Part shown: piece by piece, positions 53,561 to 61,281 of the stretch
How positions within the stretch are numbered: position 1 is the stretch's first letter
Layout of the letters: every line of letters starts with the position of its first letter
Origin: JAEUOS01 sp040382235
GTDB taxonomy: Bacteria; Pseudomonadota; Gammaproteobacteria; Burkholderiales; JAEUOS01
Direction of reading: 5' to 3'
NCBI GenBank assembly: GCA_040382235.1
Contig: JBEIFV010000004.1
Span: 25,071 to 89,070 of the forward strand
Length of the DNA: 64,000 nt
Notes under the pieces: model-generated
Told to the model about the DNA's origin: nothing
Database searches by the model: none
The model's input: only the letters and a program-made list of their open reading frames with translations
Translations under genes and position numbers: made by a program

Positions 53561-54244
53561 TTGACTCAGAAACCCTACAACCCTTTGCAGAAACGGAATC
53601 TCGCGGAGAGTATCGTTCGAGCAATTCTCGAACAAGCGCCGATACCGCTTTCGAAAACAAGTTCGATAAGCGGCGCGGGCGTATACATCATTTATTACAC
53701 CGGAAGTTCATCGCTCTATTTGCCAATAGCAAGCAAGAATGCTGATGGGAAGTTCGAGCAACCGATTTATATCGGCAAAGCGATACCCAAAGGCGGTCGA
53801 AAGGGTGGATTTGCGGATGACGATAGCGCATCCCGTGGAATTGCTTTACGAGAGCGGCTTGGTCAGCACTTTACCTCTGTCGATGAAGCGCAGAATTTGG
53901 ATGCTGCTGATTTTCGGTTTCGCGCCTTAGTCGTGGACGAGATATTCATTCCGCTTGGCGAGAACATGCTGATCGAGCAATTCAAGCCGGTCTGGAATCG
54001 AATTATTGACGGCTTTGGAAACAAGGATCCAGGACGACGTCGCAAGGACCAGTATCGTTCGCCGTGGGATGTCATTCATCCAGGAAGAGCTTTCGCGAAT
54101 AAGCTGGGTGATAACCCGATTGCCGCGACTGAATTTGCCGCTGCGTTAGCAACATTTTTTTCGACGGGTAAGGTTATCAAGCCGAAGGTGCCGCCAAAGT
54201 CAAAAATGGTTGCGCAAGATGATAGTGAAGTGGACGAAGGCTAG
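53561..54244 (+). CDS. Eco29kI-family GIY-YIG restriction endonuclease
   Basis: Endonuclease of 227 aa. The GIY-YIG-like strands are GAGVYIIYYTG near residue 39 and QPIYIGKAIPKGGRKGG near residue 67, with the catalytic Arg in L-R-E-R-L-G-Q-H and the Glu in LGENMLIEQFKPVWNRI, the H-N-x-x-Q-type end. The N-terminus KPYNPLQKRNLAESIVRAIL matches Eco29kI relatives. The start is TTG 53561, directly after an in-frame stop, so no longer start exists. Eco29kI cuts CCGC^GG; this copy's site is predicted, not shown. It lies 47 bp after the DUF262 gene. Confidence 0.85.
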   Translation: MTQKPYNPLQKRNLAESIVRAILEQAPIPLSKTSSISGAGVYIIYYTGSSSLYLPIASKNADGKFEQPIYIGKAIPKGGRKGGFADDDSASRGIALRERLGQHFTSVDEAQNLDAADFRFRALVVDEIFIPLGENMLIEQFKPVWNRIIDGFGNKDPGRRRKDQYRSPWDVIHPGRAFANKLGDNPIAATEFAAALATFFSTGKVIKPKVPPKSKMVAQDDSEVDEG

Positions 54245-54294
54245 AGTTTTGACACTTGGTAGTTGCTTCAGATGCGAAATGGCCGCTCAATCTT

Positions 54295-54302
54295 CCAGTT
54301 AA
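54295..54302. repeat. Target-site duplication CCAGTTAA, left copy of IS256-type element
   Basis: Identical to 55753-55760 on the other side of the element. Confidence 0.9.
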
Positions 54303-54358
54303 GAGCCTGTCAGGAATTTTGTGTGTGAGGCATAACATGCAGTCTGAAAGGACGATGT

Positions 54359-55639
54359 ATGCCGAAACCAGTAAGGAAGATGCAGAAGGCCAACGCTGCG
54401 GCACATGCGGCGATGGCGCGGATGCCGAAAATATCGCCGGAGCTGCTTGACCAGTTCGTCAAGGGGCCGATGACCGCCGAAGCGGTCCAGGAAGCGTCGA
54501 TGGCCTTCAAGAGGGCCCTGATCGAACGAGCCCTGGGCGCGGAGATGACCCAGCATCTGGGCTACCCGGCCGGGGCCGACAAGCCGGAAGCGGCGACCAA
54601 CCACCGTAACGGCAAGAGCACCAAGACTCTGCTGACCGACGACGGTCCGCTGCGCATCGAGGTGCCGCGGGACCGCGAGGGTGCGTTCGAACCGAAACTC
54701 GTTGGCAAGCACGAGCGGCACTTCACCGGCTTTGACGGCAAGATCATCGCCATGTACGCCCGTGGCATGACAGTGCGCGAAATCCAGGGCTTCCTGGCCG
54801 AGATGTACGGCACCGAAGTCACCCCCGAGTTCATCAGCAACGTGACCGACGAGGTGCTGGCCGAGATCACCGCTTGGCAGGCGCGGCCACTGGAGGTGAT
54901 GTACCCGGTGATCTTCTTCGATGCCCTGCGGGTCAAAATCCGCGAGGACAACGTTGTGCGCAACAAGGCCGTCTACCTGGCTCTGGGCATCCGCTCCGAC
55001 GGCAGCCGCGACATCCTCGGCTTGTGGATCGAGAACACCGAGGGCGCGAAGTTCTGGATGAAGGTGTTCAACGACCTCAAGACCCGGGGCGTCAACGACA
55101 TCCTGATCGCGGTGACCGACGGCCTGAAAGGCATGCCTGAGGCCTTGGCGGCGGTGTATCCGGAGACCACCCTGCAAACCTGCATCGTGCACCTGATCCG
55201 CAACAGCCTGGACTTCGCCAGTTGGAAGGAACGCAAGGCGCTGGCGGCGGCCATCAAGCCGATCTACAAGGCCGCCAGCGCCGAGGCGGCATTGGCCGAA
55301 CTGGATGAGTTTGAAGCCGGCCCATGGGGGCAGAAATTCCCGACCGTGGTGGCGTCGTGGCGGCGCGCCTGGACACATGTGATTCCGTTCTTTGCGTTTC
55401 CGCCGGCGATTCGCAAGGTGATCTACACCACCAACGCGATCGAGAGCGTGAATTCGCAACTGCGCAAGATCATCAAGACTCGCGGGCATTTCCCCAGCGA
55501 CGACGCCGCCAGCAAGCTGATCTGGCTGGCCCTGCGCAACATCACCGCCGATTGGAGCCGTGCCGCGCACGACTGGAAGGCCGCCATGAATCAATTTGCG
55601 ATCCTCTACCAAGACCGTTTCGTTCAAGCCGTCGCGTAA
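54359..55639 (+). CDS. IS256-family (mutator) transposase
   Basis: Full-length transposase of 426 aa. The DDE residues are in YPVIFFDALRVKIREDNVVR (Asp), AVTDGLKGMPEAL (Asp), with the downstream CIVHLIRNSL motif, and YTTNAIESVNSQLRK (Glu). These are the normal mutator-family signatures. AAAGGAC lies upstream of ATG 54359. No frameshift or stop, so the element may be active. Confidence 0.95.
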   Translation: MPKPVRKMQKANAAAHAAMARMPKISPELLDQFVKGPMTAEAVQEASMAFKRALIERALGAEMTQHLGYPAGADKPEAATNHRNGKSTKTLLTDDGPLRIEVPRDREGAFEPKLVGKHERHFTGFDGKIIAMYARGMTVREIQGFLAEMYGTEVTPEFISNVTDEVLAEITAWQARPLEVMYPVIFFDALRVKIREDNVVRNKAVYLALGIRSDGSRDILGLWIENTEGAKFWMKVFNDLKTRGVNDILIAVTDGLKGMPEALAAVYPETTLQTCIVHLIRNSLDFASWKERKALAAAIKPIYKAASAEAALAELDEFEAGPWGQKFPTVVASWRRAWTHVIPFFAFPPAIRKVIYTTNAIESVNSQLRKIIKTRGHFPSDDAASKLIWLALRNITADWSRAAHDWKAAMNQFAILYQDRFVQAVA

Positions 55640-55649
55640 TATGAATCCC

Positions 55650-55716
55650 GACTTATCCACCGCGGCGGTCGCCTCTGGTCTATGCAGGGACCGGCGCCCG
55701 CCGCCGTGGATAAGTC
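55650..55716. repeat. Large hairpin at the 3' end of the IS256-type element
   Basis: The arms 55650-55668 and 55698-55716 are 19 bp each with one mismatch and a 29-nt loop. They lie between the transposase stop and the right inverted repeat. Function unknown; might block transcription into or out of the element, although no T-run follows. Confidence 0.7.
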
Positions 55717-55752
55717 TCCTCCCGCCTCACACACAGAATTACTGACAACCCC

Positions 55753-55760
55753 CCAGTTAA
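55753..55760. repeat. Target-site duplication CCAGTTAA, right copy of IS256-type element
   Basis: Identical to 54295-54302. The 8-bp length fits IS256-family transposition. Confidence 0.9.
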
Positions 55761-55778
55761 TAGCGGTCACGAAGCGGT

Positions 55779-56000
55779 TCACCGCCGAAGCTTGTATCCA
55801 CTCCGAAACAACCACCACACCAGCATCAAACACAGCGCCATAAACCCCAACGACATCCCCGTGCTCACAGCGATGTGCACGTCGGCCACGCCGTAGAGGC
55901 GCCAGCGGAACCCGCTGATCAGGTACACCACTGGGTTGAACAGGGTGACGTTCTGCCACAGCGGCGGCAGCATGTTGATCGAATAGAACGCGCCGCGCAA
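55779..56000 (-). pseudogene. ABC-2-type permease relic (C-terminal ~70 residues)
   Basis: The frame reads GAFYSINMLPPLWQNVTLFN-PVVYLISGFRWRLYG, then a final hydrophobic segment and SGYKLRR with stop 55779-55781. This is the end of an ABC-2 membrane protein (the G-x-F-Y-S-I-x-x-L-P-P motif). Upstream of about 56000 the frame no longer fits the family, so five-sixths of the gene is missing. Confidence 0.75.
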
Positions 56001-56096
56001 AAGCGCAAGCAATAAGGGGGCGTGGTCGAATACTTTTCTGCCCCCCTTGCCCGTTTTCGTAAACTCCTTCTTCAACAAATCAGCAGGGGCTTGGCA

Positions 56097-56378
56097 ATGA
56101 GCCTGACCATATATAGACGCACCAAGGTAGACGCCCAGCACCGCATTTCATTGCGCCAGGCCGGCTTCAGGCCAGGCACCTTGGTCGATGTGGTGGCGGT
56201 TGCGCCTCAGCCGCGCAAGGATCGGGTCGCGCCCTATAGCTTGTTTGATCAACTTCAGTCGTTGGCCGCCAAACTGGATAGACAAAGGTTGGCCGACGCC
56301 GGCTCCGAGAGCGACGATCCGCTCCCCGGCGACTACTCGCTCAATTTCGAGCAGACGCTGTATACGCATCGCGGTTAG
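56097..56378 (+). CDS. Small hypothetical protein
   Basis: Protein of 93 aa starting MSLTIYRRTKVDAQHRISLR with a C-terminal acidic stretch. The segment VDAQHRISLRQAGFRPGTLV resembles the start of AbrB/SpoVT-like DNA-binding domains (V-D-x-x-G-R-I-x-L), but the match is weak. CAGGGG lies about 8 bp upstream of the ATG. No partner gene nearby. Confidence 0.4.
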   Translation: MSLTIYRRTKVDAQHRISLRQAGFRPGTLVDVVAVAPQPRKDRVAPYSLFDQLQSLAAKLDRQRLADAGSESDDPLPGDYSLNFEQTLYTHRG

Positions 56379-56504
56379 CCGCAGCAAGTTTTCCCGTGGC
56401 CGACTCGGTCAAGGCAGGTAGGGAATTTAGGAGTTTTGGGGCCGTGGTCGACTAGCTTTTGCGTTAATCCAAGCCTTGACGGGCCGCTTGCTTTAGAGCC
56501 CGCT

Positions 56505-56807
56505 TTAGTGACCCGCCCCTACGCTCGGCCGTACCGCGCCGCGTCGCCGCGCTACCGCGACCAATGCCACCAGCGCCGCACCCATGATCGGCAATGACCC
56601 GGGCTCCGATACCGAAGTCGTCACAGGGACATTGTCGAAGGTGGCGGAGAACGCGAGATCGGGGCTCATTGTGAATCCGCCGAACCAGGCGCCGTTGCCG
56701 AACAGCCCGTTGAAGTCGCTTTTGGGGTTGATTCCGCGGGCTTCGCCGCCATCCGCGTAGGTCGATGCGCCGGTGGTTGCCATTCGCAGCCGGGAGTCGT
56801 CTGGAGT
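56505..56807 (-). pseudogene. PEP-CTERM protein, 3' part separated by an IS21-type element
   Basis: The minus-strand frame ending at 56505 contains MATTGASTYADGGEARGINP, then FTMSPDLAFSATFDNV, and the sorting signal S-E-P-G-S-L-P followed by a hydrophobic helix (IMGAALVALVAVA) and R-R-R. PEP-CTERM proteins are exported and anchored or cleaved by an exosortase. The 5' part is at 60277-60758. Joining the two after removing the element and one target repeat gives a continuous frame of 260 codons. Confidence 0.9.
56803..56807. repeat. Target-site duplication GGAGT, left copy of IS21-type element
   Basis: Directly flanks TGTGGGCG at 56808 and equals 60277-60281. A 5-bp duplication is within the 4-8 bp known for IS21. 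Confidence 0.88.
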
Positions 56808-56996
56808 TGTGGGCGTCGATCCGAAACTGTAGGAATTCCAGCGGAGTGAAGGTGCGTGTTCTTCCGCCGCCGTTTTGTTCCGATCAGCGTCTCTGACGCA
56901 TCTTCTTCGCATTGGGTTCTGAGTTCTTCAAACTGCGCCTGAGGGCGTAGCGGTGGCCGCTGGAGCCGTTGTTCCCGCCCTGAACCAGGAGCGGTC

Positions 56997-57569
56997 ATGG
57001 CGCAGGCGGGACAGCGTAAGTGCTTGTGTTGTGGCGAGTTTTTTGATCCGGACCATCGCAACCGCGAACGACAGCGCTACTGCGCAGCCCCCGGCTGCCG
57101 ACGCGCTAGCCACGCCGTCAGTCAAGCCGCCTGGCTGGCCAAACCGCAGAACCAGGACTACTTCCGCGACCCGCTGCATGTAGCGAAGGCCCAGGCCTGG
57201 CGCATCGCGCACCCCGGATATAGCCGCAGCAAGCCGCGCAAAGCCCGTAGCCAGCCTGCGTTACAAGATGCCTTGATTCCGCAAGTCCCGGATTTGATTG
57301 AAGAAACATCCATTCGTGGTCGGGTCGCTGTGCCCCCTGCGTTACAAGATGCCTTGGAGGCACCATCGCCGCTGCTGGCGGGCCTGATCGTGCATTTGTT
57401 CGAGTTGACGTTACAAGAGGACATAGCCGCGACCACCCGGCGCCTCGTACAACTCGGGCACGATGCGATCAACCGCGCAGTTCACCGGAGCCCCCGCCAT
57501 GAAGACAGTCAAACGCGTGCTGCGGCCCGAGCGGCTGCGCCGGGTACCCAGGCAATTCAGTTGGATTGA
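56997..57569 (+). CDS. IS21-linked Cys-rich accessory protein
   Basis: Protein of 190 aa inside the element. The N-terminus has a Cys pattern KCLCCGEFFDPDHRNRERQR-YC...C-R-R (four to five Cys within 35 residues), suggesting a small zinc-binding domain. The middle repeats P-A-L-Q-D-A-L twice, from a 21-bp direct repeat at 57255-57275 and 57337-57357. I recall similar proteins beside other IS21-type elements, but the role is unknown. Its 3' end overlaps the next gene by 71 bp. Confidence 0.7.
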   Translation: MAQAGQRKCLCCGEFFDPDHRNRERQRYCAAPGCRRASHAVSQAAWLAKPQNQDYFRDPLHVAKAQAWRIAHPGYSRSKPRKARSQPALQDALIPQVPDLIEETSIRGRVAVPPALQDALEAPSPLLAGLIVHLFELTLQEDIAATTRRLVQLGHDAINRAVHRSPRHEDSQTRAAARAAAPGTQAIQLD

Positions 57570-57927
57570 CCAAGCCTTGGTGCAGCGCGGCCTGATCGAC
57601 CGCTGCGACGCGCGCGCAGCAGCGCTGTACCTGTTCCTGGTCACCGTCTGCGACGCCCAGGGCATGAGCTACTACGGCGCGGGCACGCTGGCGCCGCGCC
57701 TGCGCTTAAGCGCCGAGGAACTGGGCGCGGCACGCGCGCAGCTCATCGAACTTGAACTCATCGCCTATCAGGCACCGCTGTACCAGGTACTCGCCCTTCC
57801 CGGGAGCGCACCGCAGATGGCGCCTGGCGTGCCACTGCGCATGGCGACACCGGCACCGGCGCGCGACACGAGCGGCCCGGTGAGCATCGCGCACCTGCTG
57901 GAGAGAATGAAGCAGCGCCATGCTTGA
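57499..57927 (+). CDS. IS21-linked accessory protein, winged-helix-like
   Basis: Protein of 142 aa starting MKTVKRVLRPERLRRVPRQF. The segment RAAALYLFLVTVCDAQGMSY to LRLSAEELGAARAQLIELEL looks like a winged-helix domain of the replication or regulatory type. It overlaps istA by 8 bp and the preceding gene by 71 bp. Probably a passenger or transposition regulator. Function not established. Confidence 0.7.
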   Translation: MKTVKRVLRPERLRRVPRQFSWIDQALVQRGLIDRCDARAAALYLFLVTVCDAQGMSYYGAGTLAPRLRLSAEELGAARAQLIELELIAYQAPLYQVLALPGSAPQMAPGVPLRMATPAPARDTSGPVSIAHLLERMKQRHA

Positions 57928-59392
57928 CTACGAGACCTTCTGTCAGGTCCGCGACCACCTGGTGCGTCAGCAACTGACTGTGGCTCAGACCGCCCGTGCC
58001 CTGGCCATGGATCCGCGCACAGTCGCCAAGTGGGCCGCCGTCGAGCAGTTCCGCCCGCGCGCCGGGGTGGCGCGCACCAGCAAGCTCGATCCCTTCAAGG
58101 GGCAGATCGTGCGCTGGCTCGATACCCACCCATACAGTGCGCAGCAAATCTTCCAGCGCCTGCGCGAGGCAGGTTACGCCGGGGGTCCGACCATCGTCCG
58201 GGCCTACGTGCAGCGCATCCGGCCACGACCCGTGCAGGCGTTCCTCAAGCTCGACTTCGCCGCCGGCGAGGCCGCCCAGGTCGACTGGGGCGAGTTCGGC
58301 AGCATCGCCGTGGGGTCCACGAAGCGGCGTTTGAGTTTCTTCCTGATGGTGCTGTGTCACAGCCGCCGCATGTATCTGGAGTTCACGGTCTCCCAGAAGA
58401 TGGAGTTCTTCCTGGCCTGTCACGAGAACGCATTTGCCGCCTTTGGTGGTGTCCCGGCGCGGATCATGGTCGACAACCTGAAGTCGGCGGTGCTGCGGCG
58501 CTTGGTCGGCGTCGCTCCAGTGCTCAATCCGAAGTACCTCGACTTCTCGCGTCACTGGGGTTTCGAGATCAGCCCTTGCAACGTGCGCAGCGGCAACGAG
58601 AAGGGGCGAGTCGAGAATGGCGTCGGTTACGTCAAGAAGAACTTCCTGGCCGGGCTGGAGCTGGCCGACTTCGCCGCACTGCAGCCGGCGGCGGCGCTGT
58701 GGGTCGATACGGTGGCCGATGTGCGTATCCACGCGGTGACCCAGCAACGCCCGATCGATCGCTTCGAAGACGAACGCGCGCATCTGCGCCAACTCAATCC
58801 GGCCGGTTTCGATCTGGCACGGGTGTGCACGGTGCGTGCCACCAAGCAGTTTCGGGTACCGCTCGATGCCAATCACTACTCGGTGCCGGCGCGCTACGCT
58901 GGTGCCCGCTTGATCCTCAAGGCGTATGCCGAGCGGATCTGCATCTATGACGGCGAGCACCTGGTGGCGCGCCATCCGCGCAGCATGGATCGGCACCAGG
59001 ACTTTGAGGACCCCGAGCATGCGCGGGAACTGCTGATACAGCGCAAGAGCGCGCGTGAGCAGCGCCTGCTGACGCAGTTCCTGGCGCTATCGCCGCGCGC
59101 CCAGGCGTACCGCCAGGGGCTTGAGGACAAGCGGGTGAATGCGCGCGTGCATTTGCGCAAGATCGTCGCGCTGGCCGAACTGCATGGCGCCGAGGCGGTT
59201 GCCCGCGCTCTCGACGATGGCCTGGAGCTGCAGGCGTTCAGCGCTGAGTACATCGCCCATATCCTGGCCGCGCGCCGACGCATTGACGAGCCGCCAGCCG
59301 CTTTGCAACTCACCCGGCGCGCCGATCTTCTCCTGCTGGAGTTGCCCGAGCCCGATCTCTCGATCTATGACCGTGAACCAGGAGACCCTTGA
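57920..59392 (+). CDS. istA: IS21-family transposase IstA
   Basis: Transposase of 490 aa. An N-terminal HTH (QLTVAQTARALAMDPRTVAK) precedes the DDE domain: VDWGEF (Asp) near residue 115, MVDNLKSAV (Asp) near residue 185, GNEKGRVENGVGYVKKNF (Glu) near residue 225. The C-terminal beta-barrel region F-R-V-P-L-D-A-N-H-Y-S-V-P is also typical. No stops or frameshifts. Confidence 0.94.
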   Translation: MLDYETFCQVRDHLVRQQLTVAQTARALAMDPRTVAKWAAVEQFRPRAGVARTSKLDPFKGQIVRWLDTHPYSAQQIFQRLREAGYAGGPTIVRAYVQRIRPRPVQAFLKLDFAAGEAAQVDWGEFGSIAVGSTKRRLSFFLMVLCHSRRMYLEFTVSQKMEFFLACHENAFAAFGGVPARIMVDNLKSAVLRRLVGVAPVLNPKYLDFSRHWGFEISPCNVRSGNEKGRVENGVGYVKKNFLAGLELADFAALQPAAALWVDTVADVRIHAVTQQRPIDRFEDERAHLRQLNPAGFDLARVCTVRATKQFRVPLDANHYSVPARYAGARLILKAYAERICIYDGEHLVARHPRSMDRHQDFEDPEHARELLIQRKSAREQRLLTQFLALSPRAQAYRQGLEDKRVNARVHLRKIVALAELHGAEAVARALDDGLELQAFSAEYIAHILAARRRIDEPPAALQLTRRADLLLLELPEPDLSIYDREPGDP

Positions 59393-60165
59393 TGCGAACC
59401 CGCCGTGATCAAACCCGCCCAAATTCCGATGCCGACGCGCTGCGCGCGAACCTGGGGGCGCTGAACCTGCCGTTCATGCTGGAGAACCATCTGGCGTTCG
59501 CACAGGCCGCCGCCGACAAGCAGTGGTCGCACTTGAACTATCTCACCGAGTTGATCGGCGGTGAAGCTTCCGCACGCGATGATCGGCGCGTCCAGCGTTG
59601 CATCGCCCTGGCTCGCTTCCCGGTCCTCAAGACGCTCGATCAGTTCGACTGGAATTGGCCGACCAAGATCAATCGTTTGCTGATCCAGAATCTGTTCCAC
59701 CTGGACTTCGTCAAGGCACGTGCCAACGTGGTGTTCATCTCCGGCACCGGCCTGGGCAAGAGTCATCTGATGACCGCGCTGGGCCACGCCGCATGCCTGC
59801 GTGGCCATTCGGTGTTGTTCACCGGTGCGATCGAGATCATCAATTCGTTGACCGCCGCTCACGCTACCGGCAGCATCAAGCGGGCGCTGCATCACTATGT
59901 CAAACCCGAGGTCCTGTGCATTGACGAACTGGGCTATCTGCCGATCGACAAATTCGGCGCCGACTGCTTGTTCCAGATCATCAGCCATCGCTACGAGCGT
60001 GGTGCGACCTTGATCACCACCAACCGCGTCTACAAGCAGTGGGCCAGCATCTTCAATAACGATGCGGTCCTCACTTCGGCTCTGCTCGACCGCATTCTCC
60101 ACCATGCTGAAACCGTGCGGATTGACGGCAAGAGCTATCGCTCGAAGGATCAGATCGAGATCTGA
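59392..60165 (+). CDS. istB: IS21-family helper ATPase IstB
   Basis: AAA+ protein of 257 aa that stimulates IstA. Walker A reads G-T-G-L-G-K-S-H near residue 116 (the IstB form), Walker B LCIDELGYLPIDKFGADCLF near residue 180 and TTNRVYKQW near residue 208. The ATG at 59392 overlaps the istA stop by 1 bp. Intact, so the element is probably competent. Confidence 0.94.
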   Translation: MRTRRDQTRPNSDADALRANLGALNLPFMLENHLAFAQAAADKQWSHLNYLTELIGGEASARDDRRVQRCIALARFPVLKTLDQFDWNWPTKINRLLIQNLFHLDFVKARANVVFISGTGLGKSHLMTALGHAACLRGHSVLFTGAIEIINSLTAAHATGSIKRALHHYVKPEVLCIDELGYLPIDKFGADCLFQIISHRYERGATLITTNRVYKQWASIFNNDAVLTSALLDRILHHAETVRIDGKSYRSKDQIEI

Positions 60166-60276
60166 ACGACCGTTCGCTTCGCGTTCTGATCGCCGCCGCG
60201 CACCGCCTGCGACCCTCAAAAACCTTCAGCATTTCCAAACCGGCAAAATATCTACATATTCGCGGTGTCGCCCACA

Positions 60277-60281
60277 GGAGT
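60277..60281. repeat. Target-site duplication GGAGT, right copy of IS21-type element
   Basis: Directly follows the right inverted repeat. Keeping one copy and deleting the rest restores the interrupted gene's frame. Confidence 0.88.
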
Positions 60282-60758
60282 CAACAGATCGTAGTTGTTG
60301 GCAAACAGGAACAGCAGATAGGTGGCGCCTGGAACGACCTCGATGTCGGGCGCGAAGGTGTAGTGCACGAATGACAAGTTGCTGGTCAGCGGTACGACTT
60401 GCGCGGGGCTGGAGTAGAGCACCGGGCCGATCGCGGTGCGGGTGTTCATGTCGAAGCGGACTACATGCGACTGAAAGTTCACCGGCACAGGGTTGGGGAT
60501 CTGCCCGGTGATCGGGCGCGGGTTGGTGGCCTGTATGCCATCGCTTACGACGAAGGTGAAATCGAGCAGGCGATTGGTGCCCGCCGGCGCCAGCACGGAT
60601 TGGCCCCAGGAGGAAAACCCGCTGGCACCGAAGTCGCCGGTGTTCAACGAGCCGTTCCAGTTCGGAATGGTCGAGATCAGCACCGGCGCTGCCTGTGCGA
60701 CTGAAGCCAGGGCGGCGCACAACATCTTGCCGAGCAGAATGGAACTGAAGGGTTTCAT
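60277..60758 (-). pseudogene. PEP-CTERM protein, 5' part
   Basis: Begins at 60758 with MKPFSSILLGKMLCAALASV and a signal peptide ending near SVAQAAP. GGGAGC precedes the ATG. The exported domain runs FRFD- and N-rich up to FLFANNYDLLT, where the IS21 element interrupts it. Without the insertion the chain continues P-D-D-S-R-L-R-M-A-T-T-G into the fragment at 56505. The rebuilt protein would be 259 aa. With the element present, the frame runs only ~8 codons into the IS and stops. Confidence 0.9.
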
Positions 60759-61281
60759 GACAGCTCCCATGGTGTCTATGGGTCAAGGGGGTGCGCCTGC
60801 ATTGTGGGCAGCGGCGCGTCGCAAGTGAATTCGAGTCTAGCGGCGGCGACCGATGGCGAACAGCCTGCGAACGGATTGGCTGCCCCCTCCGAACGGATTG
60901 CCCATGCCAATCCGAAAGGATGCCTGGATCGGCCCGCCGCCTCGTATCGCAGGCGTTTCGATCGCCATTTCTACCGGTAGAACGATCGCCGATCCGGGCC
61001 TTGGACGGCCAGTCCCGGGTAGCGCCTCGGGCTCAATGGCCCGCAGTGTCGGGTACGAGTTGAGGCCGGCAGTTTTGCGCAGCAATCGCCGCAAGCGGCA
61101 TCGCCGCCCATGCGCTCGTTGTCGCGCCAGCGCAACACCACTTGCATAACGCGCCGCACAGGCCTATCGTGCGCGCGCTTCGCCCGTTCCGGGGCGAACT
61201 CATTCGTCCGGGAGGGCGAATCCCGCATGCCGTCTTGTCAGGTATGCGGCTTTTCGTTTCTCCATTTGAGGAGTGCGCAAC
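60759..61281. other. Region between the PEP-CTERM gene and the 61282 gene
   Basis: About 520 bp. No frame resembles a protein family; the short frames present are Arg-rich shadows. A hairpin followed by T-rich sequence lies at 61223-61259. The PEP-CTERM promoter should lie near 60760-60850. Confidence 0.5.
61223..61259 (+). terminator. Hairpin with T-rich tail before the 61282 gene
   Basis: CCGCATGCC (61223-61231) pairs with GGTATGCGG (61241-61249) apart from one G-T pair, with a 9-nt loop, followed by CTTTTCGTTT. This looks like an intrinsic terminator or attenuator in the leader of the downstream gene. Confidence 0.45.

Larger units (their letters stand above)
54303..55752 (+). mobile_element. 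IS256-family insertion sequence with 8-bp target duplication
   Basis: The element runs from GAGCCTGTCAGG (left) to CTGACAACCCC (right). Imperfect terminal inverted repeats at 54308-54331 and 55724-55747 match at 22 of 24 positions. The flanking direct repeat CCAGTTAA occurs at 54295-54302 and 55753-55760, immediately outside both ends, an 8-bp duplication in the IS256 range. It contains one intact transposase and a large 3' hairpin. The clean duplication suggests a recent insertion, placed between the restriction island and a permease relic. Confidence 0.93.
56808..60276 (+). mobile_element. IS21-family insertion sequence carrying two extra genes, inserted in a PEP-CTERM gene
   Basis: About 3.5 kb bounded by inverted repeats starting TGTGGGCG: left end 56808-56837, right end 60247-60276 (21 of 30 positions match). 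The flanks carry the direct repeat GGAGT (56803-56807, 60277-60281). It encodes two small genes followed by istA and istB, all plus strand with overlapping starts. IS21 elements usually have only istA and istB, so this four-gene form is the larger type. The insertion interrupts the PEP-CTERM gene on the opposite strand. Confidence 0.92.

Noticed and set aside
57255..57357. 21-bp direct repeat as a CRISPR or satellite unit
   Set aside because: Only two full copies, inside a coding frame. It duplicates a short peptide in the accessory protein.
56782..60263. ATTCGC repeated near both ends of the IS21 region, as a possible target duplication
   Set aside because: Joining at ATTCGC gives the wrong frame for the PEP-CTERM gene and does not abut inverted repeats. 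GGAGT does both.
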